The notes under the pieces: model-generated
Told to the model about the DNA's origin: nothing
What the model saw: only the letters and a program-made list of their open reading frames with translations
Database searches by the model: none
Origin: Telluria sp042683405
Lineage (GTDB): Bacteria; Pseudomonadota; Gammaproteobacteria; Burkholderiales; Burkholderiaceae_D
Length of the DNA: 64,000 nt
Direction of reading: 5' to 3'
Assembly (NCBI RefSeq): GCF_042683405.1
Contig: NZ_JBHUJS010000003.1
Coordinates: 806,001 to 870,000, forward strand
Made by a program: the position numbers and the translations under genes
Shown here: positions 33,993-41,797 of the stretch, one piece after another
How the letters are laid out: the number at the start of each line of letters is the position of its first letter
Position numbering within the stretch: position 1 is the first letter of the stretch

Positions 33993-34319
33993 TTAGCGGA
34001 GTGCGAGTTTGAGGGCGGGCGGCTCGCCGTAGTCTTCGTAGCGTTCGTTGATGCCGCCGATGCAGAACGCCATCTCCTCCAGGATTTCCGGCACGGTCAC
34101 GCGCATCGCTGCCGCATCCTTGACCACGATGGTCAGCACCTCGTCGCCGGCCAGGTGGAACGCGCTCATGCTGTCAGCATCGCGCAGGTAGGACAGGCAG
34201 TCGACCCACGCGTCCATGGTGTTGCTGTAGCTGTCGGGGAAACCGAACGCGCGCCGGCTCTCCGCATGGAAGCTGGTCCAGTCGACGATCGCTGCGCCAT
34301 TCAGTTCTGCCTGTGCCAT
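33993..34319 (-). CDS. Barstar-like protein
   Basis: The 108-residue protein resembles the barstar fold: the opening IVDWTSFHAESRRAFGFPDSYSNTMDAWVDCL matches, in spread-out form, the helix that docks into barnase-type RNases. An acidic patch EEILEEMAF lies later. No barnase-like gene is adjacent. Its ATG directly follows the exbD stop, so it is the last gene of the bamE-dapB-exbB-exbD run. Whether it inhibits an RNase is not shown. Confidence 0.65.
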   Translation of the reverse strand: MAQAELNGAAIVDWTSFHAESRRAFGFPDSYSNTMDAWVDCLSYLRDADSMSAFHLAGDEVLTIVVKDAAAMRVTVPEILEEMAFCIGGINERYEDYGEPPALKLALR

Positions 34320-34751
34320 TTACTGCTCCTTCTTTGCCGGGTCGGTCACGAAGCCGAGCCGGGTGAGTCCGTGCGCCTGCGCGGCCGCCATGACTTTGGC
34401 GACGCTTTCGTAGCGCGTGGCGCGGTCCGCGCGCAGCTGGATCTCCGGTTGCGCGCCGTCGAACGCGGCAGCGGACAGCATCGCATCGAATGCCGCGTCG
34501 TCCACCAGCCGGTCGTTCCAATATATCTTGCCTGCCGCGTCGAGCGAAATGCTGACGGTGTCGGGCGCCGCATGCGCCGCCGCAGCCTGCTCGCGCGGCA
34601 ATTCAAGCTTGATCGCGTGCGTGAACATCGGCGCGGTCAGGATGAAGATCACCAGCAGCACCAGCATCACGTCCACCATCGGGGTGACGTTGATGTCACT
34701 CATCATCTGGTGCTGGCGGGACGGGTTGAAAGCGCCGAAGGACATGGTCAC
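34320..34751 (-). CDS. exbD: ExbD/TolR family biopolymer transport protein
   Basis: The 143-residue protein has one transmembrane helix (about 24-44) with the essential Asp in VTPMVDVMLVLLVIF and a periplasmic domain. It uses the proton gradient with ExbB/TolQ to energise TonB or TolA. The DINVTPMVDV signature is diagnostic. The ATG overlaps the exbB stop (ATGA). No tonB or tolA is in view, so ExbD versus TolR cannot be fixed. Confidence 0.9.
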   Translation of the reverse strand: MTMSFGAFNPSRQHQMMSDINVTPMVDVMLVLLVIFILTAPMFTHAIKLELPREQAAAAHAAPDTVSISLDAAGKIYWNDRLVDDAAFDAMLSAAAFDGAQPEIQLRADRATRYESVAKVMAAAQAHGLTRLGFVTDPAKKEQ

Positions 34752-35413
34752 TTGCCGAAGCGCGCCAGCAGGTCGTGCGCAAAGCCGTCCAGTTCCGCCG
34801 CGGTGATGCGGTTCACGCGGTTGAACGCGTTATAAGCAAGCACCGCCGGGATCGCGACCGCCAGGCCAAAGCCGGTCATGATCAGCGCCTCGCCCACCGG
34901 GCCGGCCACTTTGTCGATCTGGACCACGCCCGCCGCCGACACATTGCCGAGCGCATGGTAGATGCCCCACACGGTGCCGAGCAGGCCGACAAACGGCGCG
35001 GTCGCGCCGATGGACGCCAGTAGCGTCAGGCCGCCTTCGACGCGATGAACGGAACGGGTGATCTGCTGGCGCAACACGCGCGTGACCTGCTCCGACCTGG
35101 ACATCCCGCCCGCGATCGATGCAGCGCCGGCGCCGGAATACTGCACTGCCTGTTCCGGCAGCGGCGCGAACACTCTCTCGCGGTCGGCTGCGCGCAACAG
35201 CGCGATGCCGTCGTCCGTGCTCGGGGAGGCCCAGAACGCGTCCACCGCAGGCGCCGCGCGGCGCACGCGCCACAGCGAGAACGCCTTGGACAGGATCACG
35301 AACCAGCTCACCAGCGACATCGCCAGCAGCACGTAGGCGACGCCGTGGCTGATGCCGTCGGCCTGCGCCCAGTACTGGGACAGGCTGAACTGGCTGGCTG
35401 ACGCCGCGCTCAT
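34748..35413 (-). CDS. exbB: MotA/TolQ/ExbB family proton channel protein
   Basis: The 221-residue inner-membrane protein has three helices (about 22-42, 120-142, 160-182). The conserved LLASIGATAPFVGLLGTVWGIY region belongs to the ExbB/TolQ channel, and VGEALIMTGFGLAVAIPAVLAYN forms the third helix. It acts as a pentamer around the ExbD dimer. The start overlaps the dapB stop by four bases, so translation is coupled. Confidence 0.93.
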   Translation of the reverse strand: MSAASASQFSLSQYWAQADGISHGVAYVLLAMSLVSWFVILSKAFSLWRVRRAAPAVDAFWASPSTDDGIALLRAADRERVFAPLPEQAVQYSGAGAASIAGGMSRSEQVTRVLRQQITRSVHRVEGGLTLLASIGATAPFVGLLGTVWGIYHALGNVSAAGVVQIDKVAGPVGEALIMTGFGLAVAIPAVLAYNAFNRVNRITAAELDGFAHDLLARFGK

Positions 35414-36219
35414 TCGGACAGGGCCAGCACGTCCTGCATGTCGTACAGGCCGGTGGCCTTGTCGGCCAGGAAGCGCGCCGCGCGCAATGCGCCGTGCGCG
35501 TAGGTGACGCGGCTGCTCGACTTGTGGCTGATCTCGATCCGCTCGCCGGTGCCCGCGAACAGCACGGTGTGGTCGCCCACGATGTCGCCGCCGCGGATGG
35601 TGGCAAAGCCGATGGTCGACGGATCGCGCTCGCCGGTGACGCCTTCGCGCCCGTAGACCGCGACTTCCTTGAGGTCGCGCCCAAGCGCATCGGCGATCAC
35701 TTCGCCCATCTTCAGCGCGGTGCCGGACGGCGCATCCACCTTGTGGCGGTGGTGCGCCTCGATGATCTCGATGTCGTAGCCTTGCGACAGGCTCCTGGCC
35801 GCCATCTCCAGCAGCTTGAGGGTGACGTTGACGCCCACGCTCATGTTCGGCGCGAACACGATCGCCGTCTTTTCGGCGGCAGCTCGGATCGCCGCCTTGC
35901 CGGCCTCGTCGAAACCGGTGGTGCCGATCACCAGCTTGATGCCGCGCTCCGCGCAGTACGCCAGGTGTTCGAGCGTGCCTTCCGGCCGAGTGAAGTCGAT
36001 CAGCACGGCAGCCTGCGCCAGAGCGCGGTCGAAGTCCGCCGTGATCGCCACGCCGGCCAGCTGGCCCGAGAATGCGCCCGCATCCATGCCCACCGACGCC
36101 GAACCGGCGCGGTCGAGCGCGCCGGAGAGCGCCAGGTCACCTGACTGCGCGATGGCCTCGACCAGCATACGGCCCATGCGGCCGCTGGCGCCGGCGACGG
36201 CGACGTTCAACTTTGCCAT
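35410..36219 (-). CDS. dapB: 4-hydroxy-tetrahydrodipicolinate reductase
   Basis: The 269-residue enzyme is in the lysine and diaminopimelate pathway. The nucleotide motif VAGASGRMGRML is at the N-terminus. The catalytic EAHHRHKVDAPSGTAL (His and Lys, about 154-170) is intact. It catalyses NAD(P)H reduction of HTPA in the cytoplasm. The start overlaps the bamE stop by one base, and the gene lies between bamE and exbB. Confidence 0.97.
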   Translation of the reverse strand: MAKLNVAVAGASGRMGRMLVEAIAQSGDLALSGALDRAGSASVGMDAGAFSGQLAGVAITADFDRALAQAAVLIDFTRPEGTLEHLAYCAERGIKLVIGTTGFDEAGKAAIRAAAEKTAIVFAPNMSVGVNVTLKLLEMAARSLSQGYDIEIIEAHHRHKVDAPSGTALKMGEVIADALGRDLKEVAVYGREGVTGERDPSTIGFATIRGGDIVGDHTVLFAGTGERIEISHKSSSRVTYAHGALRAARFLADKATGLYDMQDVLALSE

Positions 36220-36833
36220 TACTCGCTCCGGGTGCCGTCCGGACGGGCCTGCACACTGACGGAAGAAGGATCCTGCTTTTTCGGCGCAAGCTTCTCGGCC
36301 GCGCGGATCGGGCCGGCGATGCGCTCGATGTATTCGCGCTCGGTCGGCAGGTTGCCGCCATCGAAGCGTTCGACGACATCGTTCTTGAAGTAGACGGTGA
36401 CGCGGCTGGTGGTAAGTTCGCCATTGCCGCGCTGGAGGCGGAAAGGGTAGTCCCAGCGGTCCGCATGGAAGATCGACGCCAGCAGCGGCGTGCCGAGCAC
36501 GAAGCGCACCTGCTCGCGGGTCATGCCCGGCTTGAGCTTGTCCAGCATCTCCTGCGAGACGAAGTTACCCTGCTGGATATCCGGACGGTACGGCGAGAAG
36601 AACCACATGAATTTCTGCAGGCGCGAAGCCTGCGTGGTGGTGGCGCCGGCGTTCGCGGTGGCGGTCGACTGGGCAGCATTGGCGTCGGCCTGCGACTGGG
36701 CTGGCGTCGACACGGCTACGCCGTCCTTCAGCACGCCCTTCTGCGAAGCGCAGCCGGCGAGCACGAACAGGGCCAGCGCGAGCGCGGATGCGCGGGAGAT
36801 GGAACGGGTTGTTACGACTGCAGGAACGCGCAT
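36219..36833 (-). CDS. bamE: Outer membrane protein assembly factor BamE
   Basis: The 204-residue lipoprotein has the lipobox VLAGC with Cys28. The BamE fold follows: YRPDIQQGNFVSQEMLDKLKPGMTREQV is the family's central motif, with FVLGTPLL and WDYPF after it. It belongs to the BAM complex that inserts outer-membrane proteins. A long low-complexity Ala/Thr/Gln segment lies between Cys28 and the domain. It is divergent from fur, a common pairing in Burkholderiales. Confidence 0.95.
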   Translation of the reverse strand: MRVPAVVTTRSISRASALALALFVLAGCASQKGVLKDGVAVSTPAQSQADANAAQSTATANAGATTTQASRLQKFMWFFSPYRPDIQQGNFVSQEMLDKLKPGMTREQVRFVLGTPLLASIFHADRWDYPFRLQRGNGELTTSRVTVYFKNDVVERFDGGNLPTEREYIERIAGPIRAAEKLAPKKQDPSSVSVQARPDGTRSE

Positions 36834-36884
36834 AGGTTGAACCTCGAATCAGTGAGCCAAAGTGCTAAAAGACTTAAAACACTA

Positions 36885-36890
36885 TATGAT
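36885..36890 (+). promoter_or_regulatory. -10 element of fur, with Fur-like half site
   Basis: TATGAT ends nine bases before the first fur ATG (36899), so transcription would start near that ATG and the second ATG at 36920 is favoured. The overlapping TGATAAT resembles half a Fur box; the other half is poor, so autoregulation is only possible. Confidence 0.35.
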
Positions 36891-36919
36891 AATGCACTAT
36901 GCAACAAAGCGAGAAAAAC

Positions 36920-37348
36920 ATGAGCTCCAGCCCAACAGACCTCAAGGCGAGTGGCCTTAAAGCGACTCTCCCGCGCCTGAAGATCCTCGAAATCTTCCAG
37001 AACAGCGAGGTGCGCCACCTCACGGCCGAAGACGTCTACAAGATCCTGCTGTCGGAAAATATGGATGTGGGCCTGGCGACCGTGTACCGCGTGCTGACCC
37101 AGTTCGAGCAGGCGGGCCTGCTGCACCGCAACCACTTCGAAACCGGCAAGGCGATCTTCGAGCTGAACGCCGGCTCGCACCACGACCACCTGGTGTGCGT
37201 CGATTGCGGCCGTGTGGAAGAGTTCTACGACGAGCAGATCGAATTGCGCCAGCAGGCCATCGCCAAGGAGCGCGGCTTCAGCATCGCCGAGCACGCCCTG
37301 GCCATCTACGGCAGCTGCACCAAGACCAACTGCCCCCACCGCGGCTAA
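36920..37348 (+). CDS. fur: Ferric uptake regulator Fur
   Basis: The protein is 142 residues from the chosen ATG; an in-frame ATG at 36899 would add seven residues but sits at the predicted transcription start. The winged helix (about 5-80) contains LKATLPRLKILEIFQ and GLATVYRVLTQFEQAGL. The metal-binding part has HHDHLVCVDCG, and CTKTNCPHRG forms the C-terminal zinc pair. It represses iron-uptake genes when loaded with Fe2+. It is divergent from bamE and ends in a palindromic element. Confidence 0.95.
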   Translation: MSSSPTDLKASGLKATLPRLKILEIFQNSEVRHLTAEDVYKILLSENMDVGLATVYRVLTQFEQAGLLHRNHFETGKAIFELNAGSHHDHLVCVDCGRVEEFYDEQIELRQQAIAKERGFSIAEHALAIYGSCTKTNCPHRG

Positions 37349-37367
37349 GCGGGCGGAACCTGCCCTT

Positions 37368-37402
37368 TGGCGGAATCGGCCATCACATGGTCGATTCCGC
37401 CA
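37368..37402. repeat. Palindromic element TGGCGGAATCGGCCA (copy 2)
   Basis: The arms TGGCGGAATCG (37368-37378) and CGATTCCGCCA (37392-37402) are exact complements, and CCAT/ATGG extends the stem to a CAC loop. The left arm matches copy 1 at 15711. It lies between the converging fur and membrane-protein genes and may act as a terminator. Confidence 0.75.
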
Positions 37403-37451
37403 GCCCAACCGGCGCCGACGGCGCCCTTGCCCGAACCAAGCCCTACCCGCC

Positions 37452-38237
37452 TCAAGATGCCTGGCTGGCCCGCAGCAGGTACTCGCCAATCGAATGTGCG
37501 CCGGGCGCCTGTCCCTCCATCCACAGCGCTGCCGCCACGAGCATCAGCGCCGTCAGCACGAACGGCCACCAGGTCCGGGCGATCGCCGTTTCCAGCCAAT
37601 GCGAAGGCGGCAGGCCGCGCAGCCTGTGATACAGGCTCGCCGACAGCACCCCGTCCACGACCAGCTCGGCGAACAGGATCGGCGCCGAATGGACCATGAA
37701 GAGCGACGAGAACAGCAGCGTTGCAAAGAAGATGATGACCGCGAACGGTATCGCCTCCGGCTCGGTGACCGCCTCGAGGGCGGCATCGCCGGCGCTCGCG
37801 ACAGCGCCGGGTTCAGGCGCCCCTGCGCCCTGCCCTGCAATAAACGACGCCTTGGCGTCCGCCACCTCATACGAGCCGCTGGCGCCGCCGCCGTCGAACG
37901 TCCCGCCCTGCCCGCTGTAGCACGCGTGCGCGTCGCCGCCGCCACCGCCATGGGCCACCACGTCGATCGGGACATCGAGATAGTCCGCGGCCCGTGTCCG
38001 GAGCCACGTCCACAACAGTCCCAGGAACACCACGTAGGCGATGCCCAGCGCGGCAAGGTAACGCAGCCACATCTGGACCAGGCCCGCGTGCAGCAGCAGG
38101 TACGACGCCAGGAACCCGGCGCCGCCCGTCAGGCCGACGAGCAGGAACATCTGCAGCCGCGGAAAACTGTCCCGGTCGAGTTCTCCCCGGACGCGGCGAA
38201 TCTGAAGGTGGCGGTAAACCTGGGGAGGTAGCTTCAT
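37452..38237 (-). CDS. Membrane protein of unknown function with Gly-rich loop
   Basis: Not recognised. It has 261 residues from the ATG at 38237, which begins MKLPPQVYRHLQIRRVRG; the frame is open 41 codons further with a hydrophobic stretch, so the start is uncertain. Two N-terminal helices (about 30-52, 58-78) are separated from two C-terminal ones (about 165-185, 225-245) by about 85 residues. That spacer contains HGGGGGDAHACYSGQGG and a further Gly/Ala-rich run. The spacer composition suggests a disordered or metal-binding loop. It is convergent with fur. Confidence 0.55.
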   Translation of the reverse strand: MKLPPQVYRHLQIRRVRGELDRDSFPRLQMFLLVGLTGGAGFLASYLLLHAGLVQMWLRYLAALGIAYVVFLGLLWTWLRTRAADYLDVPIDVVAHGGGGGDAHACYSGQGGTFDGGGASGSYEVADAKASFIAGQGAGAPEPGAVASAGDAALEAVTEPEAIPFAVIIFFATLLFSSLFMVHSAPILFAELVVDGVLSASLYHRLRGLPPSHWLETAIARTWWPFVLTALMLVAAALWMEGQAPGAHSIGEYLLRASQAS

Positions 38238-38402
38238 GTGCAGCCCGACGTGATGTACATGGACGAAAAATACCATGTACCGGCTGGCCCAGGTCAGCAG
38301 TAAAAGCGGACGATCCCTTCGGTGAAACCTGAACGAAACCTCAACGGCAAATCCGTGCACGTGAATGGGTCGTGCAGGGACATCCCTTCCGCATGCGCCC
38401 GG

Positions 38403-39419
38403 TCAGCCGTGGCTGAGGGCGTTGCTGAGCAGCTTGGCGGTGATGTCGACGATCGGGATGACGCGCTCGTAGGCCATGCGCGTCGGGCCGATGACGCCCA
38501 GCGTGCCGACGATGCGGCCGTTCATTTCATACGGGGCGGTGACCACGCTCATTTCGTCCATCGGCACCAGGTGCGATTCGCCGCCAATGAAGATCTGCAC
38601 GCCGGAGGCCTTGCTGGAGACGTCCAGCAGCTGCATCAGGCCGGTCTTCTGCTCGAACATGTCGAACATCTGGCGCAGCGACGCCATGTTCGAAGACAGG
38701 TCGGGCGCCGACAGCAGATTGCGCTCGCCGGAGATGACCATGTCGTCCGCGTGTTCCTGCATCGCCTCGCTGCCTGCTTCGACCGCCGCCTGCATCAGGC
38801 GGCCCATGTCGTCGCGCAGCTGGCGCAGCTCCAGGCCGAGGCGCGTGCGCACTTCGTCGAACGACAGGCCGGCGAAATTCTGGTTGATGTAGTTGGCCGA
38901 CTGGATCAGCTGCGACGGCGTGTAGTCCACGTCGGTGAGCAGCAGGCGGTTCTGCACGTCGCCGCGCGGATCCACGATCACCAGCAGGATGCGCTTTTCG
39001 GACAGGCGCAGGAATTCGATCTGCTGGAACGCGGACTCGCGCTTGGGGCTCATCACCACGCCGGCGAACTGGGACAGCGAGGACAGCATCTGCGCCGCGT
39101 TGGCGATCACGCGCTGCGGCTGCTGCGGCTGCAGCCGCATGCGCGCCTCCACCGAATTCTCGTCGATGTGCTGCACGGTCAGCAGGGTGTCGACGAACAG
39201 GCGGTAGCCGCGCGGGGTCGGGATGCGTCCGGCGGAGGTATGCGGGCTGGCCACGTAGCCCATCTCTTCCAGATCCGCCATGATGTTGCGGATGGTCGCC
39301 GGCGACAGGTCGAGGCCGGAGATCTTGGAGAGCGCACGCGAGCCGACCGGCTGGCCGTCGGCGATATACCGCTCCACCAGGGCTTTCAGCAGCGTTTGGG
39401 CACGGGAGTCGAGTTGCAT
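38403..39419 (-). CDS. hrcA: Heat-inducible transcription repressor HrcA
   Basis: The protein is 338 residues from the ATG of MQLDSRAQTLLKALVERYI, the family's normal start. The N-terminal winged helix (about 1-75; GQPVGSRALSKISGLDLSPATIRNIMADLE) and the GAF-like core (RESAFQQIEFL, TDVDYTPSQLIQ) are typical. A C-terminal IGPTRMAYERVIPIVD closes it. It represses groESL/dnaK-type operons through CIRCE elements with GroEL as co-factor. No CIRCE sequence was noticed here. Confidence 0.96.
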   Translation of the reverse strand: MQLDSRAQTLLKALVERYIADGQPVGSRALSKISGLDLSPATIRNIMADLEEMGYVASPHTSAGRIPTPRGYRLFVDTLLTVQHIDENSVEARMRLQPQQPQRVIANAAQMLSSLSQFAGVVMSPKRESAFQQIEFLRLSEKRILLVIVDPRGDVQNRLLLTDVDYTPSQLIQSANYINQNFAGLSFDEVRTRLGLELRQLRDDMGRLMQAAVEAGSEAMQEHADDMVISGERNLLSAPDLSSNMASLRQMFDMFEQKTGLMQLLDVSSKASGVQIFIGGESHLVPMDEMSVVTAPYEMNGRIVGTLGVIGPTRMAYERVIPIVDITAKLLSNALSHG

Positions 39420-39514
39420 GGTCTGCGCGTTGCGAGGCTTCAATGAGCCATATTATGCACCCTCGCAAGCATGGTGTGCATGGGCAATTGACCCGGCCCG
39501 GCGTTTGATGCAGA

Positions 39515-40225
39515 TCAGTCGTGCTCGCGTTGCAGCCAGTCGAGCAATTCGTCGAAATCGGCCACGATGGCGTCCGGCACCACCTCGTGCTCCAGGTGCG
39601 CCCGGCTGCCGGTGCGGTTGAGCCAGACGGCGCGCATGCCGGCGCGCTGCGCACCTTGCACGTCGAGCAACACATCGTTGCCGACATAGACGGCGTCCGC
39701 CGGGTCGACGCCCAGCTCGCGGCAGGCGGCATGGAAGATCGCCGCGTCCGGCTTCAGGCAGCCCAGCTGGTGCGCGGCCACCGACACTTTGAAGTGGTGC
39801 GACAGTCCGATCGCTTCCAGGTCGGCGGTGCCGTTGCTGATGGTGCCCACCAGCAGGCGCCCGCGCAGGCGGTCCAGGCCCTGCGCCACGTCGTCATAGG
39901 GCACCACTGCGTTGCGGCCGGCAATGAACTCCGCCATCGCAAGCTCCACCTTGGCGTGGTCTTCGCCCGCCTCGGCGAACGCCGCGGTCAGGCCGGCGCG
40001 GCGCAGCTCAGCCAGGTTGAGATGGAAATGGGGCTCCCGTTCCAGCAATGCCATGCGCGCCGCGCGCAGCGATTCGATGGTGTGGCGCCGGGCCACTGCG
40101 GGCGCATGCTCTTCCAGCCAGGCGTACAGGCGCTGCTCGGCCTGCGCGATCGCCGGCTCGATCGGCCACAACGTATCGTCGAGGTCGAACAGGATGGCCT
40201 TGGGCCAGGGTCGGCGAGCAGTCAT
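39515..40225 (-). CDS. HAD-IA family hydrolase (pyrimidine 5'-nucleotidase-like)
   Basis: The protein is 236 residues from the ATG at 40225. Motif I ILFDLDDTLWP (nucleophile Asp at about 14), motif II TISNGTAD, motif III Lys in LGCLKPDAAIF and motif IV VGNDVLLDVQGA are all present, with a helical cap between. It is a soluble phosphatase or phosphonatase-type enzyme; the substrate is unpredictable from sequence alone. It lies 95 bp upstream of hrcA on the same strand. Confidence 0.88.
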   Translation of the reverse strand: MTARRPWPKAILFDLDDTLWPIEPAIAQAEQRLYAWLEEHAPAVARRHTIESLRAARMALLEREPHFHLNLAELRRAGLTAAFAEAGEDHAKVELAMAEFIAGRNAVVPYDDVAQGLDRLRGRLLVGTISNGTADLEAIGLSHHFKVSVAAHQLGCLKPDAAIFHAACRELGVDPADAVYVGNDVLLDVQGAQRAGMRAVWLNRTGSRAHLEHEVVPDAIVADFDELLDWLQREHD

Positions 40226-40419
40226 GGGAGCGGGCGGAAGGTTGGATCGGCCAGCATAGCGGCGTGCGCCGGCAAAATCAAATGCGCCGCCCGGCAGCAG
40301 CCGCCCGCCTTCCATCCGGCGCTGTCATTGTTACAAGCCGTCACAGCAAAAGCAGTTTTTCTGAATGCAAATGAACTAAAATGACGACCATTTGCCATCT
40401 GTAGCGTTTTGGAGAGATT

Positions 40420-41016
40420 ATGAAAAGCTTCACCCAGCCTTCCCGCCTGGCCGCGGCCTTCTGCGCCGCGCTTGCCCTCGCCGCCTGTGGCGGAAGCGGT
40501 GACGGCGACCTGTACCTGGCGGGCTCGATTTCCGGGCTGACCAAGGAAGGATTGGTGCTGGAGAACCGTGGCAACGGCGACACCAAGACGATCCCGGCCT
40601 TCGCACAGGCATTCGTTTTCGACAAGCGGCTCGACAACGACGAGTCCTTCGACGTCCAGATCAAGACCCAGCCGAACGGCGCGGTGTGCACGCCGCACTT
40701 CAACCGCGGCCGCACCGGTTCTTACAGCATCGAATCGGTCGAGATCCGTTGCGTGACCAATTCGTACCAGCTGGGCGGCACCATCTCCGGCCTGACCGGC
40801 ACCGGCATGGTCCTCATCAACGGCGCCGACAAGCTGAACGTTGCACCGGGCGCGACCACCTTCACGATGCCGACCAAGGTCGCGGACGGCGGCGCCTACG
40901 GCCTGATCATCTTTACCCAGCCGGCCGGCCAGCAATGCGCGGTCACCAGCGGTGCGGCGACCGGCGTGATGGGCTCGACGGACAAGCTGAACGCGGTCCA
41001 TATCACCTGCCAATAA
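40420..41016 (+). CDS. Lipoprotein with two internal beta-type repeats (A)
   Basis: The 198-residue protein has a lipoprotein signal peptide with lipobox LALAAC (Cys23). Two repeats of about 80 residues each open with G-S/T-I-S-G-L-x-x-x-G-x-V-L (about 34 and 119) and end near a cysteine (about 89 and 172). Such repeats occur in Burkholderiales surface lipoproteins of unknown role. GGAGAG lies before the ATG. A paralogue follows 25 bp downstream and the pair ends in a strong terminator, so they form an operon. Confidence 0.75.
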   Translation: MKSFTQPSRLAAAFCAALALAACGGSGDGDLYLAGSISGLTKEGLVLENRGNGDTKTIPAFAQAFVFDKRLDNDESFDVQIKTQPNGAVCTPHFNRGRTGSYSIESVEIRCVTNSYQLGGTISGLTGTGMVLINGADKLNVAPGATTFTMPTKVADGGAYGLIIFTQPAGQQCAVTSGAATGVMGSTDKLNAVHITCQ

Positions 41017-41041
41017 GCCATTTTTTACAGAGAGAATTTCG

Positions 41042-41623
41042 ATGAAGTTTAATTTTGTACGCGCCGGCGCCGCCGGCGCGCTGTTGCTGGCCCTGGCAGC
41101 TTGCGGCGGCACGGAAGAGTTCACCGTCAGCGGCACCATCGCCGGCCTGCGCAACAACGGCCTGGTCCTGTCGAACAATGGCGAAACCGTGATGCCCGCA
41201 GCGCACGCCACCTCGTTCTCGTTCCCGACCGCGATCGAGTACGGCAGCACCTACAAGGTGACCGCACTGACCCAGCCGCCGCACCAGACCTGCACCGTGT
41301 ACCGCGGCACGGGCACCGCCGGCCAGATGGCCAACATGAACATCTTCGTCGATTGCATACAGAACGCGTATACCGTGGGCGGCACGGTGAGCGGCCTGAC
41401 GGCCGATGGCCTGGTGCTCGTCAACGGCAGTGCCAGCTCGGCGACGCTGCCAAAGAACACGACCAGCTTCTCGTTCCCGGACAAGGTCGAAGATGGTGCC
41501 ACCTACGGCGTCACGGTACTGACCAACCCGACCGGCTTGCGCTGCACGGTGGCGAACGGCGTGGGCACCATGGGCCAGGCGAATGTCACCAATGTCGCGG
41601 TCACCTGCGTCCCGGCGACCTGA
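41042..41623 (+). CDS. Lipoprotein with two internal beta-type repeats (B)
   Basis: The 193-residue protein is a paralogue of the preceding gene, with lipobox LALAAC (Cys21) and two repeats: VSGTIAGLRNNGLVLSNNG near 29 and VGGTVSGLTADGLVLVNG near 112. Each contains a YG-x-T/V-x-V-x-x-L-T-x-P core and paired cysteines. Repeat units differ more between positions than between genes, consistent with duplication of a two-repeat gene. Probably outer-membrane anchored; function unknown. Confidence 0.75.
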   Translation: MKFNFVRAGAAGALLLALAACGGTEEFTVSGTIAGLRNNGLVLSNNGETVMPAAHATSFSFPTAIEYGSTYKVTALTQPPHQTCTVYRGTGTAGQMANMNIFVDCIQNAYTVGGTVSGLTADGLVLVNGSASSATLPKNTTSFSFPDKVEDGATYGVTVLTNPTGLRCTVANGVGTMGQANVTNVAVTCVPAT

Positions 41624-41740
41624 TTGATGAGATATAAATACGGAGCATAGGGGGTATTCCAAATATAAATTGGACGAATATGCTGTATCGCAGCATACTG
41701 CACCTGTCTCCTCCAACTCTCCTCAGAAAGAATTGGATTC

Positions 41741-41768
41741 AAGCCCACCGCCTGGTGGGCTTTTTTTT
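41741..41768 (+). terminator. Rho-independent terminator of the lipoprotein pair
   Basis: AAGCCCACC-GCCT-GGTGGGCTT forms a perfect 9-bp stem running into eight T residues. It lies 118 bp beyond the second lipoprotein gene. Confidence 0.92.
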
Positions 41769-41770
41769 GT

Positions 41771-41788
41771 CCTGCCCCGCGGGGCAGG
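41771..41788. terminator. Perfect GC palindrome after rsmA
   Basis: CCTGCCCCGCGGGGCAGG is an 18-bp perfect palindrome ten bases past the rsmA stop. It has no T-tract on the minus strand, so it may be a weak terminator or a transcript-end stabiliser. Confidence 0.5.
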
Positions 41789-41797
41789 CCCTGAATC

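Noticed and set aside
36885..36920. Full Fur box upstream of fur
   Set aside because: Only one TGATAAT half-site is good; the opposite half matches too poorly to call an operator.
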